A stretch of 64,000 nt of DNA from contig NZ_VEED01000003.1 in NCBI RefSeq assembly GCF_007678255.1, positions 124,001 through 188,000 of the forward strand. The letters are read 5' to 3'. This document shows positions 9,915-17,696 of the stretch, in pieces (the first letter of the stretch is position 1; each line of letters starts with the position of its first letter). Under the pieces are notes generated by a model, which saw only the letters and a list, made by a program, of their open reading frames with translations, was not told where the DNA came from and searched no databases. The DNA comes from Bacillus sp. X1(2014). GTDB lineage: Bacteria > Bacillota > Bacilli > Bacillales_B > DSM-18226. The position numbers were made by a program, and so were the translations under genes.

Positions 9915-10379
9915 ATGAATTCCTTACCGATTTTACCTACGATCAGTACTTCATTTATTGTATTAAGTGCTATTACCGTTGCCATTGGATGGTGGCAAAT
10001 AGCGCAAAAGAAGATTGAATCTCACAAAAAAACAATGTTTTTGGCTGCTATTTTTGCTGTAATCTTTTTTATCATTTATGCTTCCCGGACAATCTTTATT
10101 GGGAACACGTCGTTTGGTGGCCCAGAAAATATTAAAATTTATTACACCATATTTTTAATCTTTCATATAACACTTGCCACAATTGGAGCTGGGTTCGGTA
10201 TTGCCTCAATCTTGACCGGATACAAAAACAAGCTTTCTATCCATCGCAAACTCGGCCCAATTACTAGTCTCATTTGGTTTTTCACTGCGATTACAGGAGT
10301 TGCTGTTTACCTACTGCTTTATGTATTTTATCAAGGCGGTGAGACAACTTCGATGATTAAAGCAATTCTAGGACTGTAA
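9915..10379 (+). CDS. yozB: DUF420 membrane protein YozB
   Basis: Small integral membrane protein of 154 residues with four to five helices, matching the YozB/DUF420 family found beside ctaG in Bacillus. Its function is not established, but the constant link with caa3 oxidase genes suggests a part in oxidase assembly. The ATG at 9915 is preceded by AGAGAGGA at 6 nt; an upstream in-frame TTG (9870) has no ribosome site. Conserved histidines lie in the helices (SHKKT, FHITLA, SIHRKLG), possibly heme or copper related. Confidence 0.85.
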   Translation: MNSLPILPTISTSFIVLSAITVAIGWWQIAQKKIESHKKTMFLAAIFAVIFFIIYASRTIFIGNTSFGGPENIKIYYTIFLIFHITLATIGAGFGIASILTGYKNKLSIHRKLGPITSLIWFFTAITGVAVYLLLYVFYQGGETTSMIKAILGL

Positions 10380-10382
10380 AAT

Positions 10383-10414
10383 AAAAAGACGCATGAGTCC
10401 ATGCGTCTTTTTTG
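10383..10414. terminator. bidirectional terminator between yozB and ylbA
   Basis: 13-bp perfect stem (AAAAAGACGCATG at 10383-10395, complement at 10400-10412) with an AGTC loop. A-rich and T-rich flanks serve both converging genes. Confidence 0.9.
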
Positions 10415-10417
10415 CTC

Positions 10418-10777
10418 TTATAGAGCGAATTTACTTACTTCAGCCTTGACGGCTTCAAGAATCTTTTTACACTGATTCACAAGTGAGGTAGGGAAGTTTT
10501 CTCCTTCACCATATTCAACACCATGTGGATAATAGTGTTTACCTAAAAGCGGTGTCATTAATTGAATGGTTGCTCTATCTGCACCAATGTCACCTTCTAC
10601 CGCATGGCCGCGGACACGCAGGTAAAATACCCCTTCTTTTAACTCAAACTTGCGGTCATATGTAACACGTTCGTAGTCCCATTGCCCCTCGCGAACTAAA
10701 CCGTGATCTAACATAACTTCATCTAAACGGTTTAAGTCAGCCTTTAACTTCTCAATCTCAGTATTCTCGAATTTCAT
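10418..10777 (-). CDS. ylbA: YugN-like family protein YlbA
   Basis: Soluble protein of 119 residues resembling the Bacillus YugN/YlbA family, whose function is unknown. It has a helical N-terminus (residues about 5-25), a central beta-rich part with FYLRVRGHAVEGDIGADRA, and a LGKHYYPHGVEY segment. It lies convergent to yozB and divergent from ylbB, the same place and strand as ylbA in B. subtilis. The start is preceded by AGGAGGGATTATTT on the minus strand. Confidence 0.85.
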   Translation of the reverse strand: MKFENTEIEKLKADLNRLDEVMLDHGLVREGQWDYERVTYDRKFELKEGVFYLRVRGHAVEGDIGADRATIQLMTPLLGKHYYPHGVEYGEGENFPTSLVNQCKKILEAVKAEVSKFAL

Positions 10778-10968
10778 AAATAATCCCTCCTAAAAACAAT
10801 ACCATTACCCCAAAGTTTCTTTTATCAGTAAAGCAATTATTATTCAATTTTAATAATAGTTGAAAATCAATCAACTTGCAATGAATAGATTCAGGCGAAT
10901 AAAACATTATTGGTTGGAAAACCTAGTATAAAGATAAGAGGAAATAATTATACCATGGGGGTAAGAAA

Positions 10969-11403
10969 ATGGAAAATATCAGGGATATTATGACTAGCGA
11001 AGTTGAAGGTTGTACATTATTGGATAATGTATATGAAGTGGCCTTAAAAATGAAAGAGTTAAATGTAGGTGCTATTCCAATTCTCGACCAGGATAAGCTT
11101 GTGGGTATGATAACAGACCGTGATATTGTCGTAAGAGGCGTTGCAGAAAAACATCCTGGTTCTACCAAGGTAGAAGATATTATGAGTAACCAACTGATTA
11201 CCATTACACCTGATTCTACAAGCAAGGAAGCGGCAAAATTAATGGCTGAACATCAAATACGCCGATTGCCTGTGGTAGAAGGAGATAAATTAGTTGGAAT
11301 TGTTTCATTAGGTGATTTCGCCATCCGAGAATTAACTGATGATCAAGCAAAAGTGGCCTTAACCGAAATATCTGAACAAAACTTTAATAGTGCACAACAC
11401 TAG
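10969..11403 (+). CDS. ylbB: CBS-domain protein YlbB
   Basis: Cytosolic protein of 144 residues made of two CBS motifs (about residues 1-60 and 66-125), the fold that binds adenosyl nucleotides such as AMP, ATP or SAM. The repeated signature appears as VGMITDRDIVVRG and VGIVSLGDFAIREL, each after an AIPILD/RLPVVE strand. There is no attached enzyme domain, so it is probably a regulatory or sensory subunit; the partner is unknown. The ATG follows GGGGGTAAGAAA. Confidence 0.88.
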   Translation: MENIRDIMTSEVEGCTLLDNVYEVALKMKELNVGAIPILDQDKLVGMITDRDIVVRGVAEKHPGSTKVEDIMSNQLITITPDSTSKEAAKLMAEHQIRRLPVVEGDKLVGIVSLGDFAIRELTDDQAKVALTEISEQNFNSAQH

Positions 11404-11582
11404 GAATTATTATATAAAAAAAATAGTGTGATTATAATTAAACAGGTACTCAGTGTACCTGTTTTCTTTTAATCAGTTCATTTTACTGATATTTATGATA
11501 ATCACTATTATTATTCAAGTCATAGATGATATAATAATTTTATCTATACATATAATGATAGAAAAAGTTCCAGAGAGGGTGA

Positions 11583-12665
11583 ATGCCTCTGCGTATACTG
11601 TCAAAAATTTTAATCCTTTCAGCGGTTTTTTTAACCATTGGTTTTTATGTTAGTATAAACGAAAATAATGAAGATGCTATTTTAATTAAAGAAAATAATA
11701 CATCAGAAATAAAAGAACAAAACATAACTCAAAACCCAGTAAATAATCCCAGTAAAAAAATTGTCTCAGAAAAACCAAATGAAGGTTTGGCTTTATTAAT
11801 TGGAAAAAATGAAGAGGATTTAGAAAAGGAACTTGGTAGACCTTTACGGATTGATGAGTCTATGTATGGCTATCAGTGGTATATTTATAATCCAAATCCT
11901 AAAGGTTATTTACAAGTGGGTGTAGAAAATAACCGTATTGTTACGATTTTTGCCATTGGTCAGAATTTAGATGTAGCACCATTTGAAATCGGACAACCAG
12001 TTGAGGAAATTTTTAATACTCACTATATTGATACGAATGTTAATCTCGAATTTAACGGAAATTCTTATCGCTTTGAACTAAACGATACAGATTTAAATCT
12101 TCGACCGATGGTGCAATTGGGTGATATTTTTGTTCAACTATATATGGATAAGTTCACCGGAAACCTCTCAAGTGTTCGATTCTTAGATGCATCTACACTA
12201 ATCAAGCAGCGTCCCTATGAACTTGTTTATAATGGTGTCTTAATTCAGGCTCCTGAGCCTAGCGAGGAAATGCAGCGCAAGATTGAAGAAGATACCGAAC
12301 AAGAGATATTTGACATTACTAATGTCTTAAGGGCAAGAAATAAATTAAAGGTTTTAAAGTGGGACGAAAATACGGCAAAAGCAGCGTTTCAACACAGTAA
12401 GGACATGTCAGAAAACAATGACTTCTCACATACATCTAAGAAGTTTGGAGACCTCGACAAAAGACTAAAAACTGCTGAAGTGGTTTATAAGTCTGCAGGT
12501 GAGAATATCGCGGCAAATTATACCGATGGCCCTGCTGTGGTGGAAGGTTGGCTCAATAGTAAAGGTCATCGTGAGGCACTATTAAATAAGGAATATTCAC
12601 ATCTTGGAGTAGGAGTTTTTGAAAAATACTATACTCAAAATTTTATTCAAAAAATAGAACAATAA
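11583..12665 (+). CDS. ylbC: CAP/SCP-like extracellular protein YlbC
   Basis: Protein of 360 residues with an N-terminal membrane anchor or signal (about residues 5-22), a low-complexity linker (about 25-60), a CAP-associated N-terminal domain (about 65-200), and a C-terminal CAP/SCP (PR-1-like) domain. The CAP domain keeps ITNVLRARN, SKDMSENNDFSHTS, AGENIAANYTDGPAVVEGWLNS and GHREALLN, which carry the conserved His/Glu cavity residues. It is probably exported and cell-surface; the molecular activity of bacterial CAP proteins is unclear. The start follows AGAGAGGGTGA. Confidence 0.9.
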   Translation: MPLRILSKILILSAVFLTIGFYVSINENNEDAILIKENNTSEIKEQNITQNPVNNPSKKIVSEKPNEGLALLIGKNEEDLEKELGRPLRIDESMYGYQWYIYNPNPKGYLQVGVENNRIVTIFAIGQNLDVAPFEIGQPVEEIFNTHYIDTNVNLEFNGNSYRFELNDTDLNLRPMVQLGDIFVQLYMDKFTGNLSSVRFLDASTLIKQRPYELVYNGVLIQAPEPSEEMQRKIEEDTEQEIFDITNVLRARNKLKVLKWDENTAKAAFQHSKDMSENNDFSHTSKKFGDLDKRLKTAEVVYKSAGENIAANYTDGPAVVEGWLNSKGHREALLNKEYSHLGVGVFEKYYTQNFIQKIEQ

Positions 12666-12692
12666 AAAGGTGACGATAAGGTCACCTTTTTT
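12665..12692. terminator. bidirectional terminator between ylbC and the minus-strand pair
   Basis: 10-bp stem AAAAGGTGAC (12665-12674) with its complement (12681-12690), followed by T residues. The 3' arm contains the stop codon of the converging minus-strand gene. Confidence 0.85.
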
Positions 12693-13041
12693 CAATAACA
12701 TATTCGTTAAATAAAAATTTATTCTCCTTCCACATTCCATGTACTCTTATGACTTCCCCTACTTTAAAGGAAACTTTCTGAAAGTCTTTTGTAATTGGCG
12801 TTATCTTTTGGACGGTAATTAATTTTGTTTCTGTTTGCAATCTTAATGATTGAACATGAATGTAACGGTGATAATAAAACCGTTGCTTCTCCTCTATGAT
12901 GCTTTTAATTTCCCCAATTAAGATTGCTTCGTGCTGAACGTGACCAGAATTGACCCACTTAGAATCATTTTCCTTCATCTCTTTTTTTGTAAGCAAATAA
13001 AAGTAAAGGCAAATAATTGGAATGACGATGGCGGTGACCAT
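12682..13041 (-). CDS. unknown membrane-anchored protein (119 aa)
   Basis: Not recognised. It has one N-terminal membrane helix (residues about 3-18), then a soluble, beta-strand-rich domain of about 95 residues rich in Lys, Val and Ile, with a segment FKVGEVIRVHGMWKENKFLFNEYVIEKR-like in character (about residues 91-119) that suggests a small barrel of OB-fold type; this is inference only. The ATG follows GGAGGAG at 11 nt. It begins 20 bp after the thioesterase stop, so the two form a minus-strand operon inserted between ylbC and ylbD. Confidence 0.7.
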   Translation of the reverse strand: MVTAIVIPIICLYFYLLTKKEMKENDSKWVNSGHVQHEAILIGEIKSIIEEKQRFYYHRYIHVQSLRLQTETKLITVQKITPITKDFQKVSFKVGEVIRVHGMWKENKFLFNEYVIEKR

Positions 13042-13061
13042 TATGTATCAAACTCCTCCGG

Positions 13062-13547
13062 TCATGACTTGCTAATTATAAAGAAGGTACCTGTTGCATA
13101 TGCCATTTTTTTTCCGTCACCCCGGTAGGCTTCCCCTGATATAACCATTGTTTTGCTGCCCTTATGGACTATCTCCGCTTTACAACGAAGCGTTTCTCCA
13201 ATACCTGGAGCTATGTAATGGATATTTAATTGATTGGTAACAGCCCCAAATCCTTTTGGCAAATAGTAATTAGCCAAACTACCCATCGCAGTATCAAGGA
13301 CAGTAGCAGTAATTCCGCCATGGACGATATCTAGGTTATTATTAAGAATTGGATGAAGCGGAATGGTAATTTCACAAGTATTCTCTTCAAATTTCCTGTC
13401 CATTTGAAGAATCCCATCAATATAAGTACTGCGGTTTTGATTAATTTTTTCTTTAAGCCCACTTAAAAGATAGGCAATAGAATTTAGATCAGCTTCTGAA
13501 CCATTTTCGATACATGTTTCTAATAATTGTCGTAATTCATCTTTCAT
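13062..13547 (-). CDS. PaaI-family hotdog thioesterase
   Basis: Predicted acyl-CoA thioesterase of 161 residues with a hotdog fold. The family signature VHGGITATVLDTAMGSLAN lies near residues 79-97, with the active-site aspartate in LDTAMG, and a helical N-terminus of about 40 residues precedes the fold. I took the ATG at 13547, since AAAGAGG lies 8 nt before it; an in-frame TTG 18 bp upstream overlaps that site. The acyl substrate is unknown. It heads a two-gene minus-strand operon with the small membrane protein. Confidence 0.85.
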   Translation of the reverse strand: MKDELRQLLETCIENGSEADLNSIAYLLSGLKEKINQNRSTYIDGILQMDRKFEENTCEITIPLHPILNNNLDIVHGGITATVLDTAMGSLANYYLPKGFGAVTNQLNIHYIAPGIGETLRCKAEIVHKGSKTMVISGEAYRGDGKKMAYATGTFFIISKS

Positions 13548-13695
13548 TCTAGATACCTCTTTCAATTCTTATTCTTCTGACATCTTATCATTAACAGAAA
13601 AAATATTAAATACATTCATCTTGCAAGGTTCTTTCACATTTTGAGTTATCTTTCATATTGTATTATTGGCAGTAATATGGGTTGAGGTGAGAAAA

Positions 13696-14100
13696 ATGAC
13701 ACAAAAAAAATTACACCCTACCGTTATACAATTCAAAGAATTTGTTAAAAACAATCCTAAACTTGTCCAGGAAGTACGGAGGGGGAAGGCAACCTGGCAA
13801 GAGTTATATGAAGAGTGGTATTTATTAGGAGAAGAGGATACCCGCTGGGAAACGATTGGATCCAATAATGAGACCGCTGAAGAAGAAAGCACAGAATCGA
13901 AAAGTGATTGGATTTCCACGATTATGGGGATGGTTAAGAAAATGGACCCGAACCAGATGCAAAACCATATCAATAACTTAAGTCAGGCCCTCGGAGCGGT
14001 CCAAGGTGTACTTTCGCAATTTCAAGGGAACAATCCAGCGGGGGGGCCAGCAAAACCACAAGAAGGACCAAAACATCCCTTTTTGTTTAGAAAAGACTGA
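13696..14100 (+). CDS. ylbD: spore coat-related protein YlbD
   Basis: Soluble protein of 134 residues matching YlbD, listed as a putative spore coat protein in Bacillus. The N-terminus HPTVIQFKEFVKNNPKLVQE and the WQELYEEWYLLGEED stretch are characteristic. The middle is acidic and the C-terminus is Pro/Gly rich (NNPAGGPAKPQEGPKHPF). The ATG at 13696 follows GAGGTGAG. ylbE starts 19 bp after it, so the two are co-transcribed. In B. subtilis it belongs to the mother-cell programme; no clear sigma-E promoter was identified here. Confidence 0.88.
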   Translation: MTQKKLHPTVIQFKEFVKNNPKLVQEVRRGKATWQELYEEWYLLGEEDTRWETIGSNNETAEEESTESKSDWISTIMGMVKKMDPNQMQNHINNLSQALGAVQGVLSQFQGNNPAGGPAKPQEGPKHPFLFRKD

Positions 14101-14119
14101 TAGGAAGGGGTATTAATCT

Positions 14120-14359
14120 ATGCGAAGAGATGTGCTTGAATATATTGAAAGTCAGAAGGATTTAAAGCAGTTTATCCGCGAACAACCCATCTGGTATCGA
14201 AAGTTATCAAGAAATCCATATGATTTACAGGCACTTGAAATTGAATCGTTACACTATTATAAAAAGACTATTCCAGATCAAGTGAACAAATTTTCAAATA
14301 GCGTACAAATGGCTTCTATGATGTATCATATGTTTCAAGCAATGAAAACTCAAAATTAA
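14120..14359 (+). CDS. ylbE: YlbE-like protein
   Basis: Small soluble protein of 79 residues matching the YlbE-like family, always next to ylbD in Bacillus and of unknown function. The signature is FIREQPIWYRKLSRNP (residues about 15-30), followed by a helix with YYKKTIPDQVNKFSNSVQMA. The ATG follows GGAAGGGGTATTAATCT. It is probably a sporulation partner of YlbD by linkage only. Confidence 0.85.
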   Translation: MRRDVLEYIESQKDLKQFIREQPIWYRKLSRNPYDLQALEIESLHYYKKTIPDQVNKFSNSVQMASMMYHMFQAMKTQN

Positions 14360-14360
14360 C

Positions 14361-14394
14361 AAAGTCCACATGATTTATTTTGTGGCTTTTTTTG
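14361..14394 (+). terminator. terminator of ylbDE
   Basis: Imperfect stem with core CCACA/TGTGG (14366-14370 and 14381-14385), a 10-nt loop and a tail TTTTTTTG. Confidence 0.65.
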
Positions 14395-14467
14395 TTGTTA
14401 ACAAGAGGATTAAGACTAAAAAATGAAATGGAGGCGAACAATACAAGCAAAGAAGGAGTGAATCAAA

Positions 14468-14833
14468 ATGAAAAAGCCGTTTCCGCAGGTAGTCCTTATT
14501 ATCTTTTTGATTGGAATGCTTTCCGGATTTAATCATATTAAGCCAAGAACCGAATTACCTTCATTATTTGTCCACCACCAAATAAAAGGGGAAAAAGTAT
14601 TAGTTAATTGTATTGTCTCAGGAATTAGTTTTCGAGAAACTGATCAATCAAAGAAGAAGTTAGGAAAGCTAGTTATATGGATTGATGGTAAGAAAAAATC
14701 AGAAGTTAATGCGGCAGCATTTATTATTAAAGGGCTACCTCCGGGAAGCCACAGTGTTAAACTTGAAGTGGTTGATTTAAATAATCAACCGTATGGAATG
14801 GAAAAAGAATTTATGGTAAATATCACTAGATAA
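14468..14833 (+). CDS. unknown secreted or membrane-anchored protein (121 aa)
   Basis: Not recognised. An N-terminal signal or anchor (Lys-Lys start, hydrophobic residues about 8-21) is followed by about 95 residues of beta-rich sequence. The pattern GKLVIWIDGKKKSEVNAAAFIIKGLPPGSHSVKLEVVDLN-like segments (about 66-106) resembles an immunoglobulin-like or fibronectin-type fold in which GLPPGSHSVKLEV is the hairpin. It carries one cysteine in the mature part and no catalytic motif. The ATG follows AAGGAGTGAATCAAA. It sits between ylbE and ricF, where I recall no B. subtilis counterpart. Confidence 0.7.
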   Translation: MKKPFPQVVLIIFLIGMLSGFNHIKPRTELPSLFVHHQIKGEKVLVNCIVSGISFRETDQSKKKLGKLVIWIDGKKKSEVNAAAFIIKGLPPGSHSVKLEVVDLNNQPYGMEKEFMVNITR

Positions 14834-14894
14834 TCTGTATTTTTCGCATTACTAACACTTTCATGTTAAAATATCAGTGGAGGTGGGCGTTATC

Positions 14895-15338
14895 GTGCTT
14901 GCTACATTAGAAAGAGTCGAATTATTGGAACAGGCTGAGCAACTAGCAAAAATGGTTCTGGAATCCGAAATTGCGGAACAATATCAAATTTGTTTATATA
15001 AATTGCAAAATAATAGGGAGTCACAGCGTAAAATAAAGCGTTTTGTTAGTCTAAAGGAATTATATGATGAGGTTCAACGCTTTGGGAAATACCATCCTGA
15101 TTATAAAAAAGTAATGACTCAAATCCGCGAAAGTAAAAGAGAAATGGATTTGGATCCACTAGTAGCGGAGTTTAAATTGGCAGAGAATGACCTGCAAGAC
15201 CTTCTAGATGCCATCAGCATCATCGTTGGTGGTGCTGTCTCAGAACATATAAAAGTCCCAACCGGCAACCAGTTTTTCGAAACAAAATCCAGTCACAGCA
15301 GTGGTTGTGGCGGCGGTGGCAGCTGTAATTGCGGGTGA
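14895..15338 (+). CDS. ricF: RicF (YlbF), Y-complex regulator of RNA processing
   Basis: Subunit of the RicA-RicF-RicT complex, which in B. subtilis carries [4Fe-4S] clusters, assists RNase Y in maturing mRNAs, and is needed for competence, biofilm formation and sporulation. The 147 residues are mostly helical, with RFGKYHPDYKKVM and VSEHIKVPTGNQFF as hallmarks. A cysteine-rich tail (C138, C144, C146) matches the cluster-binding end. I took GTG 14895 because GGAGGTGG lies 8 nt before it and MLATLERVELL matches the family N-terminus. A terminator follows directly. Confidence 0.92.
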   Translation: MLATLERVELLEQAEQLAKMVLESEIAEQYQICLYKLQNNRESQRKIKRFVSLKELYDEVQRFGKYHPDYKKVMTQIRESKREMDLDPLVAEFKLAENDLQDLLDAISIIVGGAVSEHIKVPTGNQFFETKSSHSSGCGGGGSCNCG

Positions 15339-15370
15339 AAAATCAGCTAAAGAAAGCTGATTTTTTCTTT
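15338..15370 (+). terminator. terminator of ricF
   Basis: 11-bp perfect stem AAAAATCAGCT (15338-15348) with its complement (15355-15365), a 6-nt loop and a T-rich tail. It starts at the last base of the stop codon. Confidence 0.9.
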
Positions 15371-15495
15371 TAGAGTGCAGTAATTTTCTTGTGACAGCCA
15401 TACAATATTGAAATGAAACAAAGTTTGAATTGAAATGAAGCGTTTTTATATGCTAGACTTAGTTAAAATGATGGTTCTATTGAAGGGGAAATAGT

Positions 15496-15771
15496 ATGTT
15501 TGTTCAAAGACAAGGATTGGTGGTTTGGCTTTACTCTTTAAAACAAGCTAAAATGCTTAGACGCTTCGGAAATGTACATTATGTTTCAAAAAAGCTGAAA
15601 TATGTTGTACTTTATTGTAATCAACAAGAAGTAGATGAGATCATGGAAAAGTTAAATTCTTTTTCGTTTGTAAAAAAAGTAGAACCTTCATATAAACCAT
15701 TCTTAAGAATGGAGTATGAAAATTCAGCACCCGATAAAGCAAAAGAATATGATTATAAAATGGGTATCTAA
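15496..15771 (+). CDS. ylbG: DUF2129 protein YlbG
   Basis: Small cytosolic protein of 91 residues matching YlbG (DUF2129), conserved in Firmicutes with unknown function. The pattern [20 protein letters not shown] (residues 5-24), [13 protein letters not shown] and [18 protein letters not shown] is nearly identical to the B. subtilis protein. The ATG follows GAAGGGGAAATAGT. It is monocistronic, since terminators flank it on both sides. Confidence 0.92.
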   Translation: MFVQRQGLVVWLYSLKQAKMLRRFGNVHYVSKKLKYVVLYCNQQEVDEIMEKLNSFSFVKKVEPSYKPFLRMEYENSAPDKAKEYDYKMGI

Positions 15772-15806
15772 AAAGGTGAGGGCGATTCAGGTCCCTCACC
15801 TTTTTC
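15770..15806. terminator. bidirectional terminator after ylbG
   Basis: 13-bp perfect stem AAAAAGGTGAGGG (15770-15782) with its complement (15793-15805), and a 10-nt loop. It also serves the converging minus-strand gene. Confidence 0.9.
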
Positions 15807-16195
15807 TATTGGAGTGGAGATAGATAATGATTAAGCCTCAGAATTCCAATTAGGTATTGGAAATAAAGTTCCTTTTCATAAAAGATAGAAGATGGCTTTA
15901 CCGATAGTTCGTGAATTTGTTTATTGTACGCAGCAGCGGTTTGGGCAAAGAGTTCATACCTTTTATTAGGACAATAATTTGGATTCGGTATGCCCTCACG
16001 ACAAATATAAAGCGGTTGAAACTTTCCTGGATCTGTAGGTTTAAAAATAACGACCAAGGAAGTCAGTTCCTTCCCATCAATCTTTGTGTGAAGTGCAAGC
16101 AGATGTTGAAGACGGTGCTGATTGGCATTAATTAGCTCTAGTAACTCATATAAATCTGAATATCCTTCACCTAATTCAATAAAACGCTGGATCAA
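15806..16195 (-). CDS. conserved hypothetical protein (129 aa)
   Basis: Soluble protein of 129 residues. It looks like a small Bacillaceae-specific family (possibly the one catalogued as DUF7147, from memory), of unknown function. Features include an N-terminal helix MIQRFIELGEGYSDLYELLE, a strand ELTSLVVIFKPTDPGKFQPL, a short Cys/Pro segment YICREGIPNPNYCPNKRY (residues about 68-85) and a helical C-terminus. TTG 16195 is chosen because AAAGGAGCG lies just upstream. It runs opposite to its neighbours, and a structured RNA with a terminator lies 74 bp upstream in the same direction. Confidence 0.75.
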   Translation of the reverse strand: MIQRFIELGEGYSDLYELLELINANQHRLQHLLALHTKIDGKELTSLVVIFKPTDPGKFQPLYICREGIPNPNYCPNKRYELFAQTAAAYNKQIHELSVKPSSIFYEKELYFQYLIGILRLNHYLSPLQ

Positions 16196-16268
16196 TTAAA
16201 ACGCTCCTTTATAATGGATCAATTCTACAATACTTTATCACTTATAATGGATTTTTTGAATAAAAAGC

Positions 16269-16450
16269 AAAAAAAAAACCTGCAGAACTTTCTGCAGGGT
16301 CCTTCCACATCCTCATAAAGGATAGAAGGCAAAGGGAGAGGAGAAACCGGAGGAAGAACTTATGGGGAAACGTAAGTCTTCTCCGCGGTTGGCAACAACA
16401 TCCTCGAATTGATGTTGTTAATTACATTATTTCCACAACCCAAAAGCTTA
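16269..16450 (-). ncRNA. structured RNA upstream of rsmD (ylbH-RNA-like), probably minus-strand
   Basis: Four stacked hairpins lie in about 150 bp: 16279-16298 (CCTGCAGA stem), 16301-16329 (CCTTC plus ATCCT stems), 16345-16390 (18-nt arms with few bulges) and 16394-16419 (9-bp AACAACATC stem). On the minus strand the first is followed by ten U residues, a textbook terminator; the plus strand has no such tail. A possible minus promoter, TTGTCA (16485-16480) with CATAAA 16 bp on, would start the RNA near 16450. Its place matches the Rfam family named ylbH leader. Minus-strand C/U-rich stretches could pair with ribosome sites. Strand and boundaries are inferred. Confidence 0.6.
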
Positions 16451-16531
16451 TACGTGTTTTATGATAAAATTTCGAGATATGACAATCTTTGGTGTGCTTT
16501 GATAAAATTAATAAGATATCATCCACAGAAA

Positions 16532-16561
16532 TTGTCTAGTTTTTATAAATTATGGTAGGAT
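16532..16561 (+). promoter_or_regulatory. candidate sigma-A promoter of rsmD-coaD
   Basis: TTGTCT (16532-16537), an 18-bp spacer and TAGGAT (16556-16561), 42 bp before the rsmD start. Confidence 0.4.
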
Positions 16562-16603
16562 GTATTAAGAAATTATTTCTGAAAAAAATGTGGTGATAGG
16601 TAA

Positions 16604-17164
16604 GTGAGAGTGGTTTCAGGCAGTTGTAAAGGAAGACCGCTGAAAGCAGTTCCAGGAAATACGACGAGGCCGACAACTGATAAGGTCAAAGAAGCTTTAT
16701 TTAATATGATTGGTCCTTATTTTGATGGTGGGATCGGGTTAGACCTGTTTGCTGGCAGTGGTGGGTTAGGATTAGAAGCGCTTAGCAGAGGATTAGAAAG
16801 GGTTATTTTCATTGACCGTGAGTCCAAGGCCATTCAAGTAATTCATGAAAATATAAAAGCTTGTAAATTTGAGGATCAAGCGGAGGTTTATCGCAATGAT
16901 GCCGATAGAGCATTAAAGGCTCTGATAAAAAGAGATATCAGCTTTGATTACATATTTTTAGATCCGCCATACAAAAAACAGCAACTGGTCAGTTTAATGG
17001 AAAAGATGGATAAACAGAATGTAGTAAACGAGGATGGAATCATTGTCTGTGAACATAGCTTTGATGTTGAATTACCGAAATCAGTAGGGCGATTTAGCCA
17101 GATAAAACATGAGAAGTATGGGATAATTGCGGTAACCATTTATATTCGAACAGATATTGAGTAA
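16604..17164 (+). CDS. rsmD: 16S rRNA (guanine966-N2)-methyltransferase
   Basis: SAM-dependent methyltransferase that modifies G966 of 16S rRNA (E. coli numbering) during 30S assembly. The 186 residues begin MRVVSGSCKGRPL, with TRPTTDKVKEALFN, the SAM-binding loop LDLFAGSGGLGLEALSRG (residues about 41-58) and the catalytic DPPYKK motif near residue 120. The GTG start follows GGTGATAGG. It stands directly before coaD, which starts 12 bp later; this pairing is common in Bacteria. Confidence 0.94.
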   Translation: MRVVSGSCKGRPLKAVPGNTTRPTTDKVKEALFNMIGPYFDGGIGLDLFAGSGGLGLEALSRGLERVIFIDRESKAIQVIHENIKACKFEDQAEVYRNDADRALKALIKRDISFDYIFLDPPYKKQQLVSLMEKMDKQNVVNEDGIIVCEHSFDVELPKSVGRFSQIKHEKYGIIAVTIYIRTDIE

Positions 17165-17659
<495 letters not shown>

Positions 17660-17662
17660 ATG

Positions 17663-17696
17663 AAAAAAGAGCCAGGCTTGCATGCCAGCTCTTTTA
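17663..17696. terminator. terminator between coaD and ylbJ
   Basis: Stem AAAAGAGC (17665-17672) with GCTCTTTT (17688-17695), extended by an inner GGC/GCC. A and T tracts on both sides fit use by both converging genes. Confidence 0.8.
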
